A program made the translations under genes and the position numbers. Source: Aristolochia californica (Eukaryota > Streptophyta > Magnoliopsida > Piperales > Aristolochiaceae). Taken from it: DNA of 64,000 nt. Shown here one piece after another: positions 1-12,600 of the stretch. Location of the stretch: positions 25,822,922 to 25,886,921 of the forward strand of contig JARWKL010000013.1 in NCBI GenBank assembly GCA_029961685.1. The letters run 5' to 3'. Positions within the stretch are counted from its first letter, which is position 1, and every line of letters begins with the position of its first letter. Under the pieces are notes generated by a model. It saw nothing but the letters and a program-made list of their open reading frames with translations. It was not told the origin of the DNA and ran no database searches.

Positions 1-89
1 AGTCTAGGAAAGACAGACTAAGTGCACGTCAAGCAAGAGCGGGAGAAAGGAGACTTTGGAGAGTTCAAATTAATGAATCAACCTCAATT

Positions 90-600
90 CACTCACTAAC
101 AAGCTTTAGAAAGGATACTAAGATATATTAAGAAAAAATCCAAGATAGGGATTTCTCTTCAAGAACAATGGTCACATTAACATTGAAGGTTTTTATTGTG
201 ATTACTAACGACCAGTTTTTCTGATGATTGAACATCTACTTCTGTAAATTGCACAATGGTTGGTGATAACCATGTTAGTTGGTGCCACAAGAAATAAAAT
301 AGTGTTGCAAGTTCAAGTATCGAAGTTGAACACTAGCAATGACTCATGCAATAAGCGAAATGTTATGAATGAATTCTCTCTCGTCTGTGCTTTAAATCCC
401 ACAACAACTACATTGCAACTAATCCTATGTTTTTTAAATGCACCGAGCATATTAAAATTGATTGCCACTTTGAGAGAAACTTAGTGTTGGGATAATTAGC
501 ATGCACTACGTTCCTTTGAAGAATCAACTAGTTAATATATTTCCAAGGATGTAGCAGGAGGCCCTCTTTCTAGTTCACGTTACAAGCTGGATGTTTTTGC
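90..600 (+). mobile_element. Decayed Ty1/copia RNase H fragment
   Basis: Reading the plus strand with frameshifts and stops recovers the order seen at the 3' end of copia polyproteins. First comes a block like 'ERILRYIKK' near 110-140. Near 265-330 there is the conserved stretch around 'SWCHKK' and 'VASSS'. Near 440-480 there is a 'KCTEHIKIDCHFE' block corresponding to the usual 'TKHIEIDCHF' motif. No continuous ORF survives. The element enters from the left edge, and no LTR boundary could be placed. The family is clear, but the ends are approximate. Confidence 0.7.
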
Positions 601-1119
601 TCCAGCTTGGGCAACATAATTTACTACGTAAAACCTAACTATAATAACACACATAAATAGAGTGACATTGGCTATGAAATCGTAGGTTACCCACCCAATT
701 AACAAAATATACACATTGTGCTCTTTATAGACCCAAAGGGCTGATCTTTGAATAGGAAAAAAATGGGTCTGCAGGGTCTCAAAGGAAGGAAAAAAACCTT
801 CTTCTTTGAAAGATCTATCTTGTGTCTGGTTCTGCTTGGTTTCACTCTGCAAGAACTCCCGACTCATACCCAGAACCATTGATCAGATAGCGTAAAAGAT
901 GGATATTTCCCTATTTTAAAATTAAAGAATGGGTATTACTGTATCCTCTTATAACAGGAAACAATCGACAGAATCATACATCACTGGAAAATCCATCGAA
1001 CGGACTCTTCTGCACAGACGATCACACACTAGTACATGAACATAATACAAGGCCACAAAGAACAAACCGATCGCTCTTCTTCAATCTTCCCATGATCGTG
1101 GAAAAGTAACACTATTTCT
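601..1119. other. Spacer downstream of the rhomboid gene
   Basis: No gene is recognised here. A 99-codon minus-strand frame lies at 580-879 and is hydrophobic near its C-terminal end, but it matches no family I know and overlaps repeat-derived DNA. The stretch nearest 1119 should contain the 3' untranslated region of the minus-strand rhomboid gene. Confidence 0.5.
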
Positions 1120-4100
1120 TCAGTTACCACAACTCCATCTTGAGGTTGGTACACAGCTCAAATAGTGACACCAATGGCAGTGGTCATTCCCATTCTCACC
1201 TCGAAACAACATTACCAGGCCAACGACATAACTGAAAAGGAAATGGAAATCTTAGAAAGTGAAGGATAAGATAGAGCTGAAGATTGAAATGATTTAAAAG
1301 GACTTTAGAAAGGCTTACCCAACAACCAGCAGAATCAGGGCAATCAACCACAACACATACTGGTAGATTTTGTGCTTGGACTTGACCTGGCCGGCTGGTG
1401 GAAGATTGCGATGCTCCATCCATCCAAACTGGGGCCGCAGCAACAAAATAAATCCAAGAAGGAAGCCCGCCAAGAATCCTCCGATATGGGCATAATTATC
1501 AACATGGGGGAGTATTCCAACAGCCAAGTTGATGACAATAATAACTAAGAGCGTTATCAGAGCTGCAGCCTGAGAAATCAAAGATAGATGACATGGTAAG
1601 GTTTTTTGTAAGTGTAAACAACGAGAAGAGTGCACTGTAGTTACATTTCTTTGCAATGAAATAGTCAGGTTGACCATAAAACTGTCACAGAATGAAAGAA
1701 TGCAATGACAAATGGCATGGAGTAGGCCAGGCTTGACACGAACAAGACCAAACCAACCTAATCATTTCAGTTTTACAGTAGAAATCTGCACGCCCTTGGC
1801 AGGTAAATACGAACAATCCCATCCTATAGATAAATTTTGTAAGGATCGAGGCTACAGGCAACTTGACTATAGCTGTTAACTTGTGTATTCATAGTTAATA
1901 TCCAGCTATGCGTGCAAGTTGAATGAGAATCAACCTAAGCTATCAGTGTGAACCCTCCTGTTCTTCTCGATGTTGAGGTTGAGACTCAACCAAATTATGG
2001 CAGGGGCAGTGCTTCCAGTTCAGGGTTGATTGCTGCAGCATGTGAGTGAGGCAGCATGTGTCTCTTTAGTTCACTAGCATTGAGGATGTTGGGTAAAGAT
2101 TATCTCACCTTGTTGGAGTAGATGGTCCAGTTCGTGATAAGTTCAGAAAGCATGGCACCTAGCAGGCCAAAGAGGGCACCAGATGCACCAACAGAAATAT
2201 TGTTTCTAATGAAGAGTGATGACAGCACACTACCACCAAATCCTGATATAAGATAGACAACTCCAATTCGAACTGCAAGATAATGTGAAAAGGTCAATCA
2301 TTTTCAATGCCAGAGCCTGGCAATGAGGGCAAGGATGTCCATCCTAAACTAAATAACCAGGAACCTCTTCTTGGTTGCCAACCATACAAGTCATTATGGC
2401 ACGAATTTTATATGACAGAAAGTGAGGGAGGCCACTGTGCTGGCCCCACAGCCCCCACTTCCTCTCCCTCCTAAAACATAACAATTGAAATTTCAACTAC
2501 TAATCTACAACTAAAATCATTATACACCTGTAGTTCATGACCAATTAAAATATTAAAGCATATATAAATGTCAACTAGAGATACGAATAACCAAGTTCAT
2601 CTCAGGGGGACGAAAGCTTACCAAACCCAAATTGCTGCTCCAAGCGAATTCCTATAAAAACCAAACTTAACATGTTTGCAAGCAGGTGAATGACACCTGC
2701 ATGTAACCAAACACATGTGATAAGTCTCCAACCTTGATGTTGATTCACCACATTATCCCATTTGACAGCTCCTAACTTCAACAACCTGCATAAAAACTTG
2801 GACCAAGAGACATTAAATTCACTAACCCAATAAGCAACAACCATATCCTGCAACAAAGCCTAAAAAGAAAGAGGATAATCAATTTTGTGACAGCAACATA
2901 AGCAGAACCCAATTTTCCAAGTGATAAACTTTTTTCTTTTTTTCTTTTTTGAAGAATGGCAATTGCTTTTATCATAAATAAAAATAAAAAAAGCATTCAT
3001 GGTACTTATTGTGATTTAATATCCAAGACTACAAAGTATAACACCTGCGGAACCTGCCAAAAGTTTTATTTTACTTCAATGGACTTGAGAAAAACTGAAG
3101 ATTCCCACTAAAATATACATAAAAAAGAGTCCTTAAATGTATCTACTGGACACCAAATTGAGTAGCTATGTCAATCAATAATCAATGCTTGCTGACATCC
3201 CACGAGGAAAGAAAAATATTTTAAAGCACAACTTTCAGATCATAACATTTGCAAAAGATGAGTTAATATAAGGCCAAAGCCATCTACTTCATTATACCAT
3301 AACCAGCAATCACATGCAAAATAGAAACTTATTTTTTTACAGAACTAAAATTGAACATCATGCAATCATCCCTGGTCCATATGAAACTGACTCGCTAAAA
3401 CCTATTAAAATACCCTTTTCTTATTCAATTCGTCAAAGAGTCCGATGACCATTGGCTTCTGGGTCAGAAACGGAAAGCCCTACCAAAATGCCCTTTCTTA
3501 TGTCATTCTTGACAGGGTCCTGTTGACCATTGGCATAATGCCAAGACATTTACTGGCCTACAAATTAAAGCATGCAACCCTACAGTTGAGTTACCAGAGA
3601 GAGTAATGTATTACTTAGGTAAAAAATATCACCAAAATCCTTCATAAAAATCAACAGAAATGCCCAGATGAAGGCAAAGGAATCGAGTAGTACAGCCAAG
3701 GCAGCTGCTGTGTGAGAAAATAAAACACATGATCCCGGCAGGTTAAGCTGTCATCTAATTGCTCAAGTGAACTTTTGGTGTTCAAAATAGACTACCAAAA
3801 TTTTGAAATCCACCAGCTGCCTGCACAATGAAGCCAATTTTGGATGCCTAAGGGGCAAAGCAGCAGCCCATAGTAAGACATGATGTGGGCGTTAACTGAA
3901 TACTGTTCAATGTTGAAGGCGTAACTTCACATTGAAAAACTAAATTTGGCAAACCATCAGGCAGATTGTCCAAACCAGATCTTCACATAATGTTCTAAGT
4001 TTACTCACTCTAATACAAAACAAATGTATACAGTTCATAGAGGCCAAAAGTTTTGGAAGAGGGAACAATACATACTGTTATGAGTAGATCAAATGGAGAT

Positions 4101-5077
4101 ATTAATTTCATTCCCTTTATTTTAAAACGAGAAAGCTATTAATTTTCCTACAAATATGACTACAGAAATGCTTACAACTTTTAGAAAAAGATAAAAGACT
4201 AGAGAATTTTGACACCATAGAATTTAGTGAAGCCTACCTGATGGTATTAATTCAGTTATGTCCAGTCTCCTAACAAGACAAGCATGGTTCTTCCTTTCTT
4301 TGGAGATTATAAAAGAATAAACTACAAAACTTTAGTAAGGGAAAAGAAAATGGAGGGTCGTAGAGGTTTGTAATCCATGGGAATATAACAGCATTTACAG
4401 TTCTGGATCCAGACAGGCAAATTGGCCTATTAAATGAATGGTTTTTCATTCAATACTCTTCTGCAATTCCATCAGCTTATATGCGAACATCGAATTGATT
4501 CTCAGTCTAAATTCCATCCATCCCCCAAAAAATGGAACCTCACACGCTAACATAGTATAGTCTTCGTTAGTGAAGTTCCATGCCTTGTTAAAAAGACGCC
4601 GTAACCAAAACTGAACTTCGGCCCCAAATGCAAAATATGAAAACATAAACTTCCTCAAAAACAAACAACATCACACGGTATCTTCTATACATATAAATTT
4701 CGAAATTTACACAAAAAACGAGAAATAGAGGAAGAAGAAGCAAGTAATCGCAACAGACAAGAAATGAGTACTCACGTGGATGAAGAAGGCCCAAAAAGAG
4801 GATTCTCCCGTAGGGGCTGAAACGATAATCTGCCCAGGAACCTGGCAACGCATCCTCCAAAAGGATTGTCATGTTTGGGGCAATTATTCACGAACATGGT
4901 CACAACGAACATGGCAACATTAGTGACAACAAACATGGGAACAATCCAAGCTGTCCATTGCCTCTCACCAGCAGGCTCATAATAGGATGGGGCAACGGGG
5001 GCTGCGTACGAGGAAGACGAATAGTTTCCTCTGTTCTTAGCCACTCCTCTGCTCTCCAGATCTCCGTTTGCCGCCAT
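1120..5077 (-). CDS. RBL2: RHOMBOID-like intramembrane serine protease, RBL2 type
   Basis: Five exons on the minus strand: 5077-4776, 2785-2622, 2272-2109, 1569-1319 and 1231-1120. They splice at GT-AG sites in one frame to 330 aa, the usual length for this plant family. Rhomboids cleave membrane proteins inside the bilayer; plant RBL1/RBL2 relatives are secretory-pathway proteases, so a Golgi location is an inference. Residues 1-40 form a polar N-terminus, followed by the first membrane segment (near 42-63). The L1 loop has the Trp-Arg pair (W120-R121). H134 and N138 lie in 'HLLANM'. The nucleophile is S186 in 'GASG', and the partner is H238 in 'AHIGG', so the catalytic dyad is intact. The tail (near 305-330) is Cys/His-rich, '[10 protein letters not shown]', as in RBL2 relatives. 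The ATG at 5077 follows a CT-rich leader and fits the family start. RBL1 versus RBL2 cannot be settled by eye. Confidence 0.93.
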
Positions 5078-5098
5078 CTCTCTCTCTCTCTCTCTCTT
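5078..5098 (-). repeat. CT/GA microsatellite in the rhomboid 5' leader
   Basis: A run of about ten CT units on the plus strand (GA on the transcribed strand) lies directly upstream of the ATG at 5077. GA/CT tracts are common in plant 5' untranslated regions and core promoters and can bind GAGA-type factors. Any regulatory role here is inference. Confidence 0.7.
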
Positions 5099-5099
5099 G

Positions 5100-6690
5100 C
5101 AGGGGGTTCCCTTGTATGGAAGCCACGGATGAAATACAGATCTTTAAGTTTTGGGTATTTTAAAGGGGGGTGGGTTGAGAAGAAGTGGTTTCAGTAACGA
5201 TCTCTTTCAGTTTCTTGACTTGGAAGAGACACTGTGGCGGTGGCAGTTTAAAGAGTGAAGAGAAGACAGAATCGTGATGAAGAAGACCGGAGTTTCTCTC
5301 GATTTTCACTCGGAACAGAGACTGCAGAATTCAGCTTTCCGACCATCGCAGTTCGTTTAAAGAAAGCGTGTCGGATTCCATAAGGGCAAAATTAAAAAAA
5401 TAGTTACTTTTCAGTGCCGGCGACGATAGATATTCAGCAGAAGAAAATTACACATTTGCCCATTTGTCTGCTTATAGTAGGTTCTCGTTTTTTCACTCGA
5501 ACAAGAAAAGCCGTGACAGCAGAGCCGTTGCTAAACTTGGTTACCAGTGATGTTGCGTGGCTGTTCCCTCTTATCTTTTCCGGATAAGCGGAGCTTCCCG
5601 GCATTGCAAGGAATCTGGACTCATGCGTGGAATACGGGTGTACAAAAACAAGTTTAGCTATGGCATCAAGGTTGATTTGGATGGAGAAGAGAAGAAGATT
5701 TGATTCGTTTCGGACGTTTCAGATCAGCGCCTCCATCAGCTTTTATGTCCTAGTCTTCATGGTGACAGAGGAATTACGTTCTCCAGCCATTAAAGAACTA
5801 CCTGTATAGCTCTGGGAAGACGGTGCTCACTTCTTCGAAAGTCGAGATGTAAATACTGAATAAAAATAGATAAATATACAGTAGAAAAGGAAAAGCGATG
5901 TCGGTCAGCCCTCTGCATTTCTGAAATGAATTAATTTTTTCTTTTTGTACTATTATCTTAAGATTAATGGAGACGAAAGAGATTGTTTCTTTTTATCATT
6001 GTCCACAAGGTGTGATGGGTGTAAAATGGAGGTGGGTAGGCAATAGAAACTGAAGGAAAGAGAGAAGAAGACAGGATGTGACAGCTTTGGAGAGAGACCA
6101 AGCTTTTTGTATGGTCAAGCTCTTTGTTCGCTGGACTGAGGCAGCTCTCTCGGTCGCCGGTCGGTGGGAGCGAGCGAAGGAGAGAGGCTCCTTCTCTCCT
6201 TCCACCTACCTCTCTTCCCGCCGGTGACAAATAAAAAAAAATTAAAGTGTTTTCGGACATGCCACGTAATCTACATGTGTGACGTGTAGGTACACTTTGC
6301 AGTTTCTAAAAGTAAAAACTCGTATATAGGAACAAATCGGTGCGATAGGTAAGGGGCATCCTCGTAATTATAGTTTCCATATTTGGAATAAATATTTTAC
6401 TTGCAAGCCTGAAAAAATGAGAGTTTTAAGGTAAATAAAAACTAACCTGACTGGATTCGGTGAAAAGAGTGTGTTGGGTGGGTTTGTTGAAGCGGCCTGC
6501 AAATAGGTGAAGAGATGATGCGAAAGTGACAGAGAAACGCGTCTTAGCCGGCAACGGATTTGTTGCTTTCAAGCTACTGCAAATGGTTGGCCACATGTCC
6601 ATCCTGTGTGTAATCGTGAAATCATGGCCGAGTCAGCTTCGATGTCTGTCATCAGTGATCCATGCACGTCGAGACACCAAGACGCGAATG
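5100..6690. other. Promoter side and intergenic DNA upstream of the rhomboid gene
   Basis: The first few hundred bases should contain the leader and promoter of the minus-strand rhomboid gene. Further out there are only short frames, including a 98-codon minus-strand frame at 5964-6260 with no family resemblance. No repeat, RNA gene or clear promoter element could be supported. Confidence 0.45.
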
Positions 6691-6703
6691 AGGATCTGCT
6701 ATT

Positions 6704-7171
6704 AACGTATCCGAACGGTAATTGATGCCAATTGTTTTGCTCCTGTTGATTTACCTATAGATCACTCCGAAACGGAAGTTCGATGGGAGAGTCTGGAGCT
6801 AATTCACTGAACGCTGTCGTCGAATTGAGTCTCTGCATCGCAGATTTTTTAGGATCAGCCATTGACGCATCCGAACGGCAATTTGTGCCAATTGTTTTGC
6901 TCCCGTTGATTTTACCTATGGATCACTCAGAAACGGAAGTGCGATGGGAGAGTCTGGAGCTAATTCACTGAACGCTGTAGTCGAATTGAGTTTCTGCATC
7001 GCAGATTTTTTAGGATCAGCCATTGACGCATCCGAACGGCAATTTGTGCCAATTGTTTTGCTCCCGTTGATTTTACCTATGGATCACTCCGAAACGGAAG
7101 TGCGATGGGAGAGTCTGGAGCTAATTCACTGAACGCTGTCGTCGAATTGAGTCTCTGCATCGTAGATTTTT
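6704..7171 (+). repeat. Three-copy tandem repeat, unit about 161 bp
   Basis: Three consecutive copies begin with 'ATCCGAACGG' near 6709, 6869 and 7030. Each runs through 'GATCACTC' and 'GAAACGGAAG' and ends near 'CTGCATCG'. The spacing is 160 and then 161 bp. Copies 2 and 3 are nearly identical (a handful of substitutions), while copy 1 is more diverged. Because 161 is not a multiple of three and each unit carries a stop, the two 62-codon frames inside (6783-6971 and 6944-7132) are by-products of the repeat, not genes. Confidence 0.9.
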
Positions 7172-7259
7172 GTTTGTCCAAAACTCTGTAGTCGGAAGGG
7201 GAAAAGATTAATCCTCCTAGTGACAAATCTCGAGTAGAATAAGATCACCAAGGAGACAT

Positions 7260-8640
7260 TAAGAAGGAAAATCAGCATCACCAAGAAGAGTATCCAGAAG
7301 AGAGCACCTAGTTTATCATCTGTCTTTTCCATTGAAGTGTTATTAAAATTGTCTAAACATGTTCTTGTTAATAGGAGTTTATGTACTTCATTTGTTCGAT
7401 ATGATTCAAGCAAAGATGCCTAAGTCCTTTGCTTTGACACCATGTTAAATCTTAAGCCTTTGAGGGACTATGTTGAAAATGCAAATCTAGGAAGCTTAAA
7501 AGATTACTTTGTGAGACCTAGTCCTGCTGAAGTGTTTGATATTTGTGGTAGTCTTACTCCCTCAAAAGAGAATGAAGAGGTACCAATGAAAAGAGAAAAG
7601 AGTGAATAGCTCGAGGAATGATAACTAGAAATTCTAGTTATCAAAAGAAAGTGAGAAGTCCAAATGGAAGAAAGGTAGTCAGCTGCACCTATTGTAGAAA
7701 GAAAAGTAACGCCAAAAATGAATGTTGGTACAACAATAGATATGGTCAAAGAGTGTGGAAGAAGAATAGTTAGGCTAACTTTAAAGGATCCAACCAAAAG
7801 GGTACTCAACCAGCCTAAAGTTTGTAAATGTATGTCAATATGGAAGAAATATGCCTTGAACTCATCTATAAGTCAAAAATAGATGCATATGATAGGAGAC
7901 AAAAACCTACTCACTCGTCAAAAACTCAAAAATAGAGGAACAATAAAGTTTGGTAATGGGGAAGGCCATCTTAAAAGTATTGGGACTACAAGTATACTCT
8001 TTCACCATACTACTGCACATGTACTTTTTTATAGAAAGATTCAACTAAATTTTTTTTTTAGTATTAGTCAATTGTCAGGCAAGGGATTCAAGGTTGAGTT
8101 TTGGGCTGAATGAATGTAAAATGTTATACAATTCAAAACTTGTCTTTTGTAGCTAAAATAAAAGGAAACATATATGTGTTGAAAGTAGATGATTTTTGTT
8201 AAACAAAATATTACATGTTTGCTTAATAAAAATAACAACCAATCACTATGATATGAGAGACTCAAACATGTAAGCATGGAGTTCTTAAAAATGATTTCTA
8301 AAAAAGATGTTGCCCAAGGTCTTCTCGAGCTGAATGTTGAAAATCTAGAATCACTCATTCCAGCCCAAGAACAGAATTTCCACCACCAAGCTCATGCTAC
8401 TCCTTTAGATGAATTTTTATGTGGACATTGGAGTTGCTAGCATTAGTGGAAAATATTTTGTATGATGATTATATTAGATACACTTGGGAGTTTGTTTCTA
8501 GTCCATAAGAGTGATGCTTGTGAAGAATTAGTAACTACATTCTTATTGTGGATCAATTGGCAAATATTCTCACCAAACTGCTGACTAACTCATCGACATC
8601 AAATTCAACCTCATTTTAAGGGGGTGTTAAAGATATGGCT
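7260..8640 (+). mobile_element. Internally deleted Ty1/copia relic
   Basis: Pieces of a copia polyprotein appear in order on the plus strand. There is a gag-type zinc knuckle beginning 'CTYCRKKSNAKNECW' near 7683. The region after the protease follows ('MIGDKNLL', then 'FGNGEGHLKSIG', near 7890-7985). The 'ISQLSGKGFKVEF' block is near 8060-8105. Part of the pre-integrase/integrase region is near 8150-8520. The order then jumps to the last residues of RNase H ('DQLANIL', near 8553). A purine-rich AAGGGGG tract at about 8618 precedes TGTTAAAGAT, consistent with a polypurine tract and LTR start. Reverse transcriptase is missing. No matching 5' LTR was found. Confidence 0.7.
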
Positions 8641-9691
8641 CATGATGCTATCAATGAATGAGGGAACAATATACAACATTCATATAATCAATCACTCCAT
8701 GCCAACTCTGATAATTAACCGAGTAGTAATTCGCCTATGTAGGAAAAGTCCCTAAAACCAATTAAATTCAGTTTTGTTTGTGTTTGTGTATAGTTTGATT
8801 ATCTGTGATCCATGCTTTTTGGAGAAAGGAACGAGCCTGGTATGACACAACAATGTTTCAGTCAGCGTGTCCGGAGATTACTAATTCAGGAGTGAATTCA
8901 TAAATAAGAAATTAACCAAAGATCATAGGATTACTATCCTTGATTATTGGGTCTGACCAAATGTTAGAAAAACATGAAGGACGAGTGACGAGAAAGGGGC
9001 TGATGAGCTTTATGGCTATTCCAGTTCATTTCCGTTTCATCCACCTCAACTAAAGATAAAGGCACGCCATGAGAAGAATATCCCTAGTCACAAGAACTTC
9101 AATATTCTTTCGTCACTTCCAATACCATGTTGGGGATGTGCATGGCAGCTCTTTGTTAAGACATAAGACAAACTTGTAGTTGTGTATACCAGCCTTGAGC
9201 TACAAAATGGCTGTGGCTGTGATTGACTTTGATTATTCTCACCTTCTGGAAAAAAAATGTGAACATTTTGAAAGTCATTACTCCTAGTACAAACTATTTT
9301 TAACCAAGAAAATAGAATATTTTAACTGTAATGTTACCTTGATAATTAATAATTTTATAGTTTTTAATGATTATTTTTAAGAAATATTGGCCCACCTCCC
9401 CTCTCCGACATCCACCGCGGAGGACTCGAGAGTAATGGAGCAAGGCCTTCGATTAATATACAGTTAATGATGGGTATTATCAATTCATCCAGAGAAACTA
9501 AGCTGAATATATTTAGCAATTCATTCAAAAGATATTTCAAAACTGTCTTCATCTTACAATTAATTATCAAAAAGAGAAGGATAAAGCAACAAGAAAATAG
9601 CACATCTTGACGCATGCCTTCCTTGGTTTAAAGAATTAGTTTGAGATTAAAATGATGAAAGGAAAAAAATAAACTATTCGGAGCAGTACCT
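8641..9691. other. Spacer, possibly LTR-derived, downstream of QUA3
   Basis: The left part may be the 3' LTR of the copia relic ending near 8640, because it directly follows the polypurine-like tract; its right end could not be placed. The right part should contain the 3' untranslated region of the minus-strand methyltransferase gene. No gene is recognised. Confidence 0.4.
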
Positions 9692-12600
9692 TCAATGAGA
9701 TGGGGAGGGCTGAGTCCAAAATTTCTTGGTTGCCACTAGAATCTTTTCTCTTCCATTTGATTCTGGCTCTGGGTCATACAAAACTGCTTTCCATCGTACT
9801 CCCCTTGCAATACGGGCCACCTTGTCAACAACTTCAGGAACATCACGAATCAGGACTGTGCCCTCTGGCCTCAGTATCCGATCAATCTCCACGATCAGAT
9901 CAACTAGATGACATCTGCCACAAATGAAAATAATGCTAAAAAAATTGTGGGTACTTAATTTATTGTTGGATCAAATGTATCTTATCAAAAGAAACTGAAA
10001 TGTGTGAAGTCTCATGTGACTGCCTTGACGACGATTGCTGATGAAATTGTCATTACAGATGCTTGGTGGGTGTTGGGGTTTCAGTTCCAACAAAAACCAA
10101 AGTGAAACATTCATAGAGAAAAAGGCACTGGGGATAGTCAATCTCAACAGGCAACATGCATGAAAGAATAAATAACGAATCAGAACGTGTAGTGACGAAT
10201 TTTAACGATGACCTACAGTCGAGTAACAAGAAAGCTTAAATGGCTACAGGGATCTGTGTTACCTTTTTTTATGACAAATAACCTGAAAGCACAAACGACT
10301 ACAATAATATCCACTTTTGGAAAATATGCATCTTGTAAGGGAGTAGTCATCAGCCTACTTATACTGCAGAAACTACTGCTAAAGAAAAAGATTATTTGGA
10401 AGAGAAAAACTACTAAAAATCATCCTTTTGATGATAAACAGGTCATTTCTTCTTTCTTTTTCTTTTCTTTTCTTTTTTTCTTTTTGCACAGTTCAACATT
10501 ATCTCATTCACCACATCTACTTTTTTTGGAACATAGTTGTTATTTCAAGCCAATTGAGTTTTCTATATTTTCTAAAGAAGTGTTTTCTGTAGAAAGTAAA
10601 TTAGGGTATAAAGGTTTCAGGGACATGATTATAATTTTTAATATTATTTAAGCTATACATAATTCTCTCCTACAATTTTCTCTTGCAAATTTCATATAAT
10701 ATTAGAGGTTTATCCTACAATTTTCCCAGTGTGATTCTTTCTTTTAGTTTTGTTTCATCAATTGTCTCTAGTAAAAAAATAATTCGTCTTTGAGCCCTTT
10801 GAATCCTCTCTACTCCATCGCAACACCTTTTTGCACCTCCTCGATAGTTTCAAGCATTGAATTCCCTTTCACCCGTTCTCTCGGTCCTTCACTGCATCTG
10901 CAAATCAAGAACTGTTGCCTTCTTTCCAATTTCTCATTTGGCCGAGTAAGAATCTCAAGAGAGGAAAGACAAACCAAAATAAAGCTGTTTCATCTATCAA
11001 AAAATCTACCTTATTTTTAAAGAAAAAGGTCTGAAGTTCTTCCCTCTCTTCCTTCGCTCTTTGGCATCAATCCATGTTGTTGCTCATGAAAGCTGAGACA
11101 AGGCACTCCTTTTTTAATGAAAAAATATATGATTCATTTGATTGAACTTCCATTGCCAATTGCATTGTTGGGGGAAAGCATTCTGTTGTTTGCTTTCTTC
11201 TGAGGATCTGAATAAGCAGCAGTTGCGATGAGCAGAATAAATATAAGAGGAGCTCGTGTTACTGGTTTTGTTTCTGGTACAGCCAGGTTTTTGAGAGAGG
11301 CAAAGATGTTCCGAGGAATCTCAACATCCGGTTTGCAAGTGGGTTGAGACCCTCAACTACTGCTGGTATCCGTTGATTCCGCACTTTTCTGAAAGGGGAA
11401 GGTTATTTCCTGCAAGAGGTCTTTTGGGTTACCAGGTATTTTCTCTCTGGATTATGTATCTTGTGTAATTAGAGCAAGTTTATTTTTTTTCTTTTGGCTA
11501 TTGATGTCATGAATCCCAAAACATATCTGTTAGATGATGTGCAGTTTACCATTAACCATTCTGAATTTGATTCAATGGGCTGCCACCTATAAACAGCTTA
11601 AGAAGGGCATCGATGAAGTAGCAAAGACTATAAACCGGAGTATTATGGTTGAAATCTTGTGGTCAAATTTCTAGTCAATTTTGTCACTCTTCTAATAGTC
11701 ACATTAGGTGGTCAAATTTGGCACTGTTTTGTGGTGATTTTTCTGATTAGTGTTGTAATTGTCAGTTGTTGAAGTCTCTTATAGTTGTGCACTTTGGATT
11801 AGTCAGTATGGATCCACCTGTCAGTGTCCACACGCTTTATTATTCTCCCATTTTATCTCAAATTGTGAAGATGATACTCTCTTTTTCTTTGTAAGATCAA
11901 TCCTCATGTTTTGTGCTTGGAACTCTTTGCTTATTGTTCGGATGCTTAATTACTTTATGCGGTTCTAACTTTGTGTGGGGAAAATTTTTCTAGTGCTTTG
12001 GTAGTTGATGTGAGTCAATTCCTTGTTTAGCATTCCTGGAGTAGGTCTTCTTAGTTGGTTTATATAGGTGATGTTGTCCTAGCTGAAATAGTGCAGCCCA
12101 TAAAAATGCATCTTTTTGTGTCAGCATTGGGTGGTTGTGAGCTCAGTTCAGCTCTACTTGACCCAATCCTAGGTGCCATTGCTTGAAAGACTTTATGCAG
12201 TTGAGAGTGTTCTTGCATAGTCTATTCAAGTTTGATGTACTTAATGATTGTTAACACTAGTGTTTGAAATCACAATGTGTTGATTTTGAATTTTTGTGAT
12301 TCATCCACATATTTCAATATTTTTGCTATGAGAGTCCTCTTCATTGTTTTTTGTTTCGTGTGGGTTATCCAATTGGATGTCTCTAATAACCTAGGTTGTG
12401 GCCCAGTGGTCTTACAGGGGGTTTCTAGATGGAAGTCTCTAGTTCAAGTCACCTTAGGTTCAGAGGATGTGGGCATGACCTGTTGTACTACATTCAACCA
12501 ATTGGAGTCTCAACATGGTATATTATTCAAGAGAAAATGAAAGAAGTTCAATGTTGAAGGATTAAAAAAGTTTTTCTTAAGTTCAACTTGGGGATCATTG

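Noticed and set aside
4871..5197. 108-codon plus-strand frame
   Set aside because: It is antisense to exon 1 of the rhomboid gene and to its leader.
5964..6260. 98-codon minus-strand frame as a small gene
   Set aside because: No family match, no supporting neighbours, and a composition expected of random sequence.
6783..7132. Two overlapping 62-codon frames with nearly identical proteins
   Set aside because: They are produced by the 161-bp tandem repeat; each stops within the repeat and has no start context or family match.
9700..9927. Plus-strand frames over the last QUA3 exon
   Set aside because: They are the antisense reading of exon 7 and carry no independent signal.
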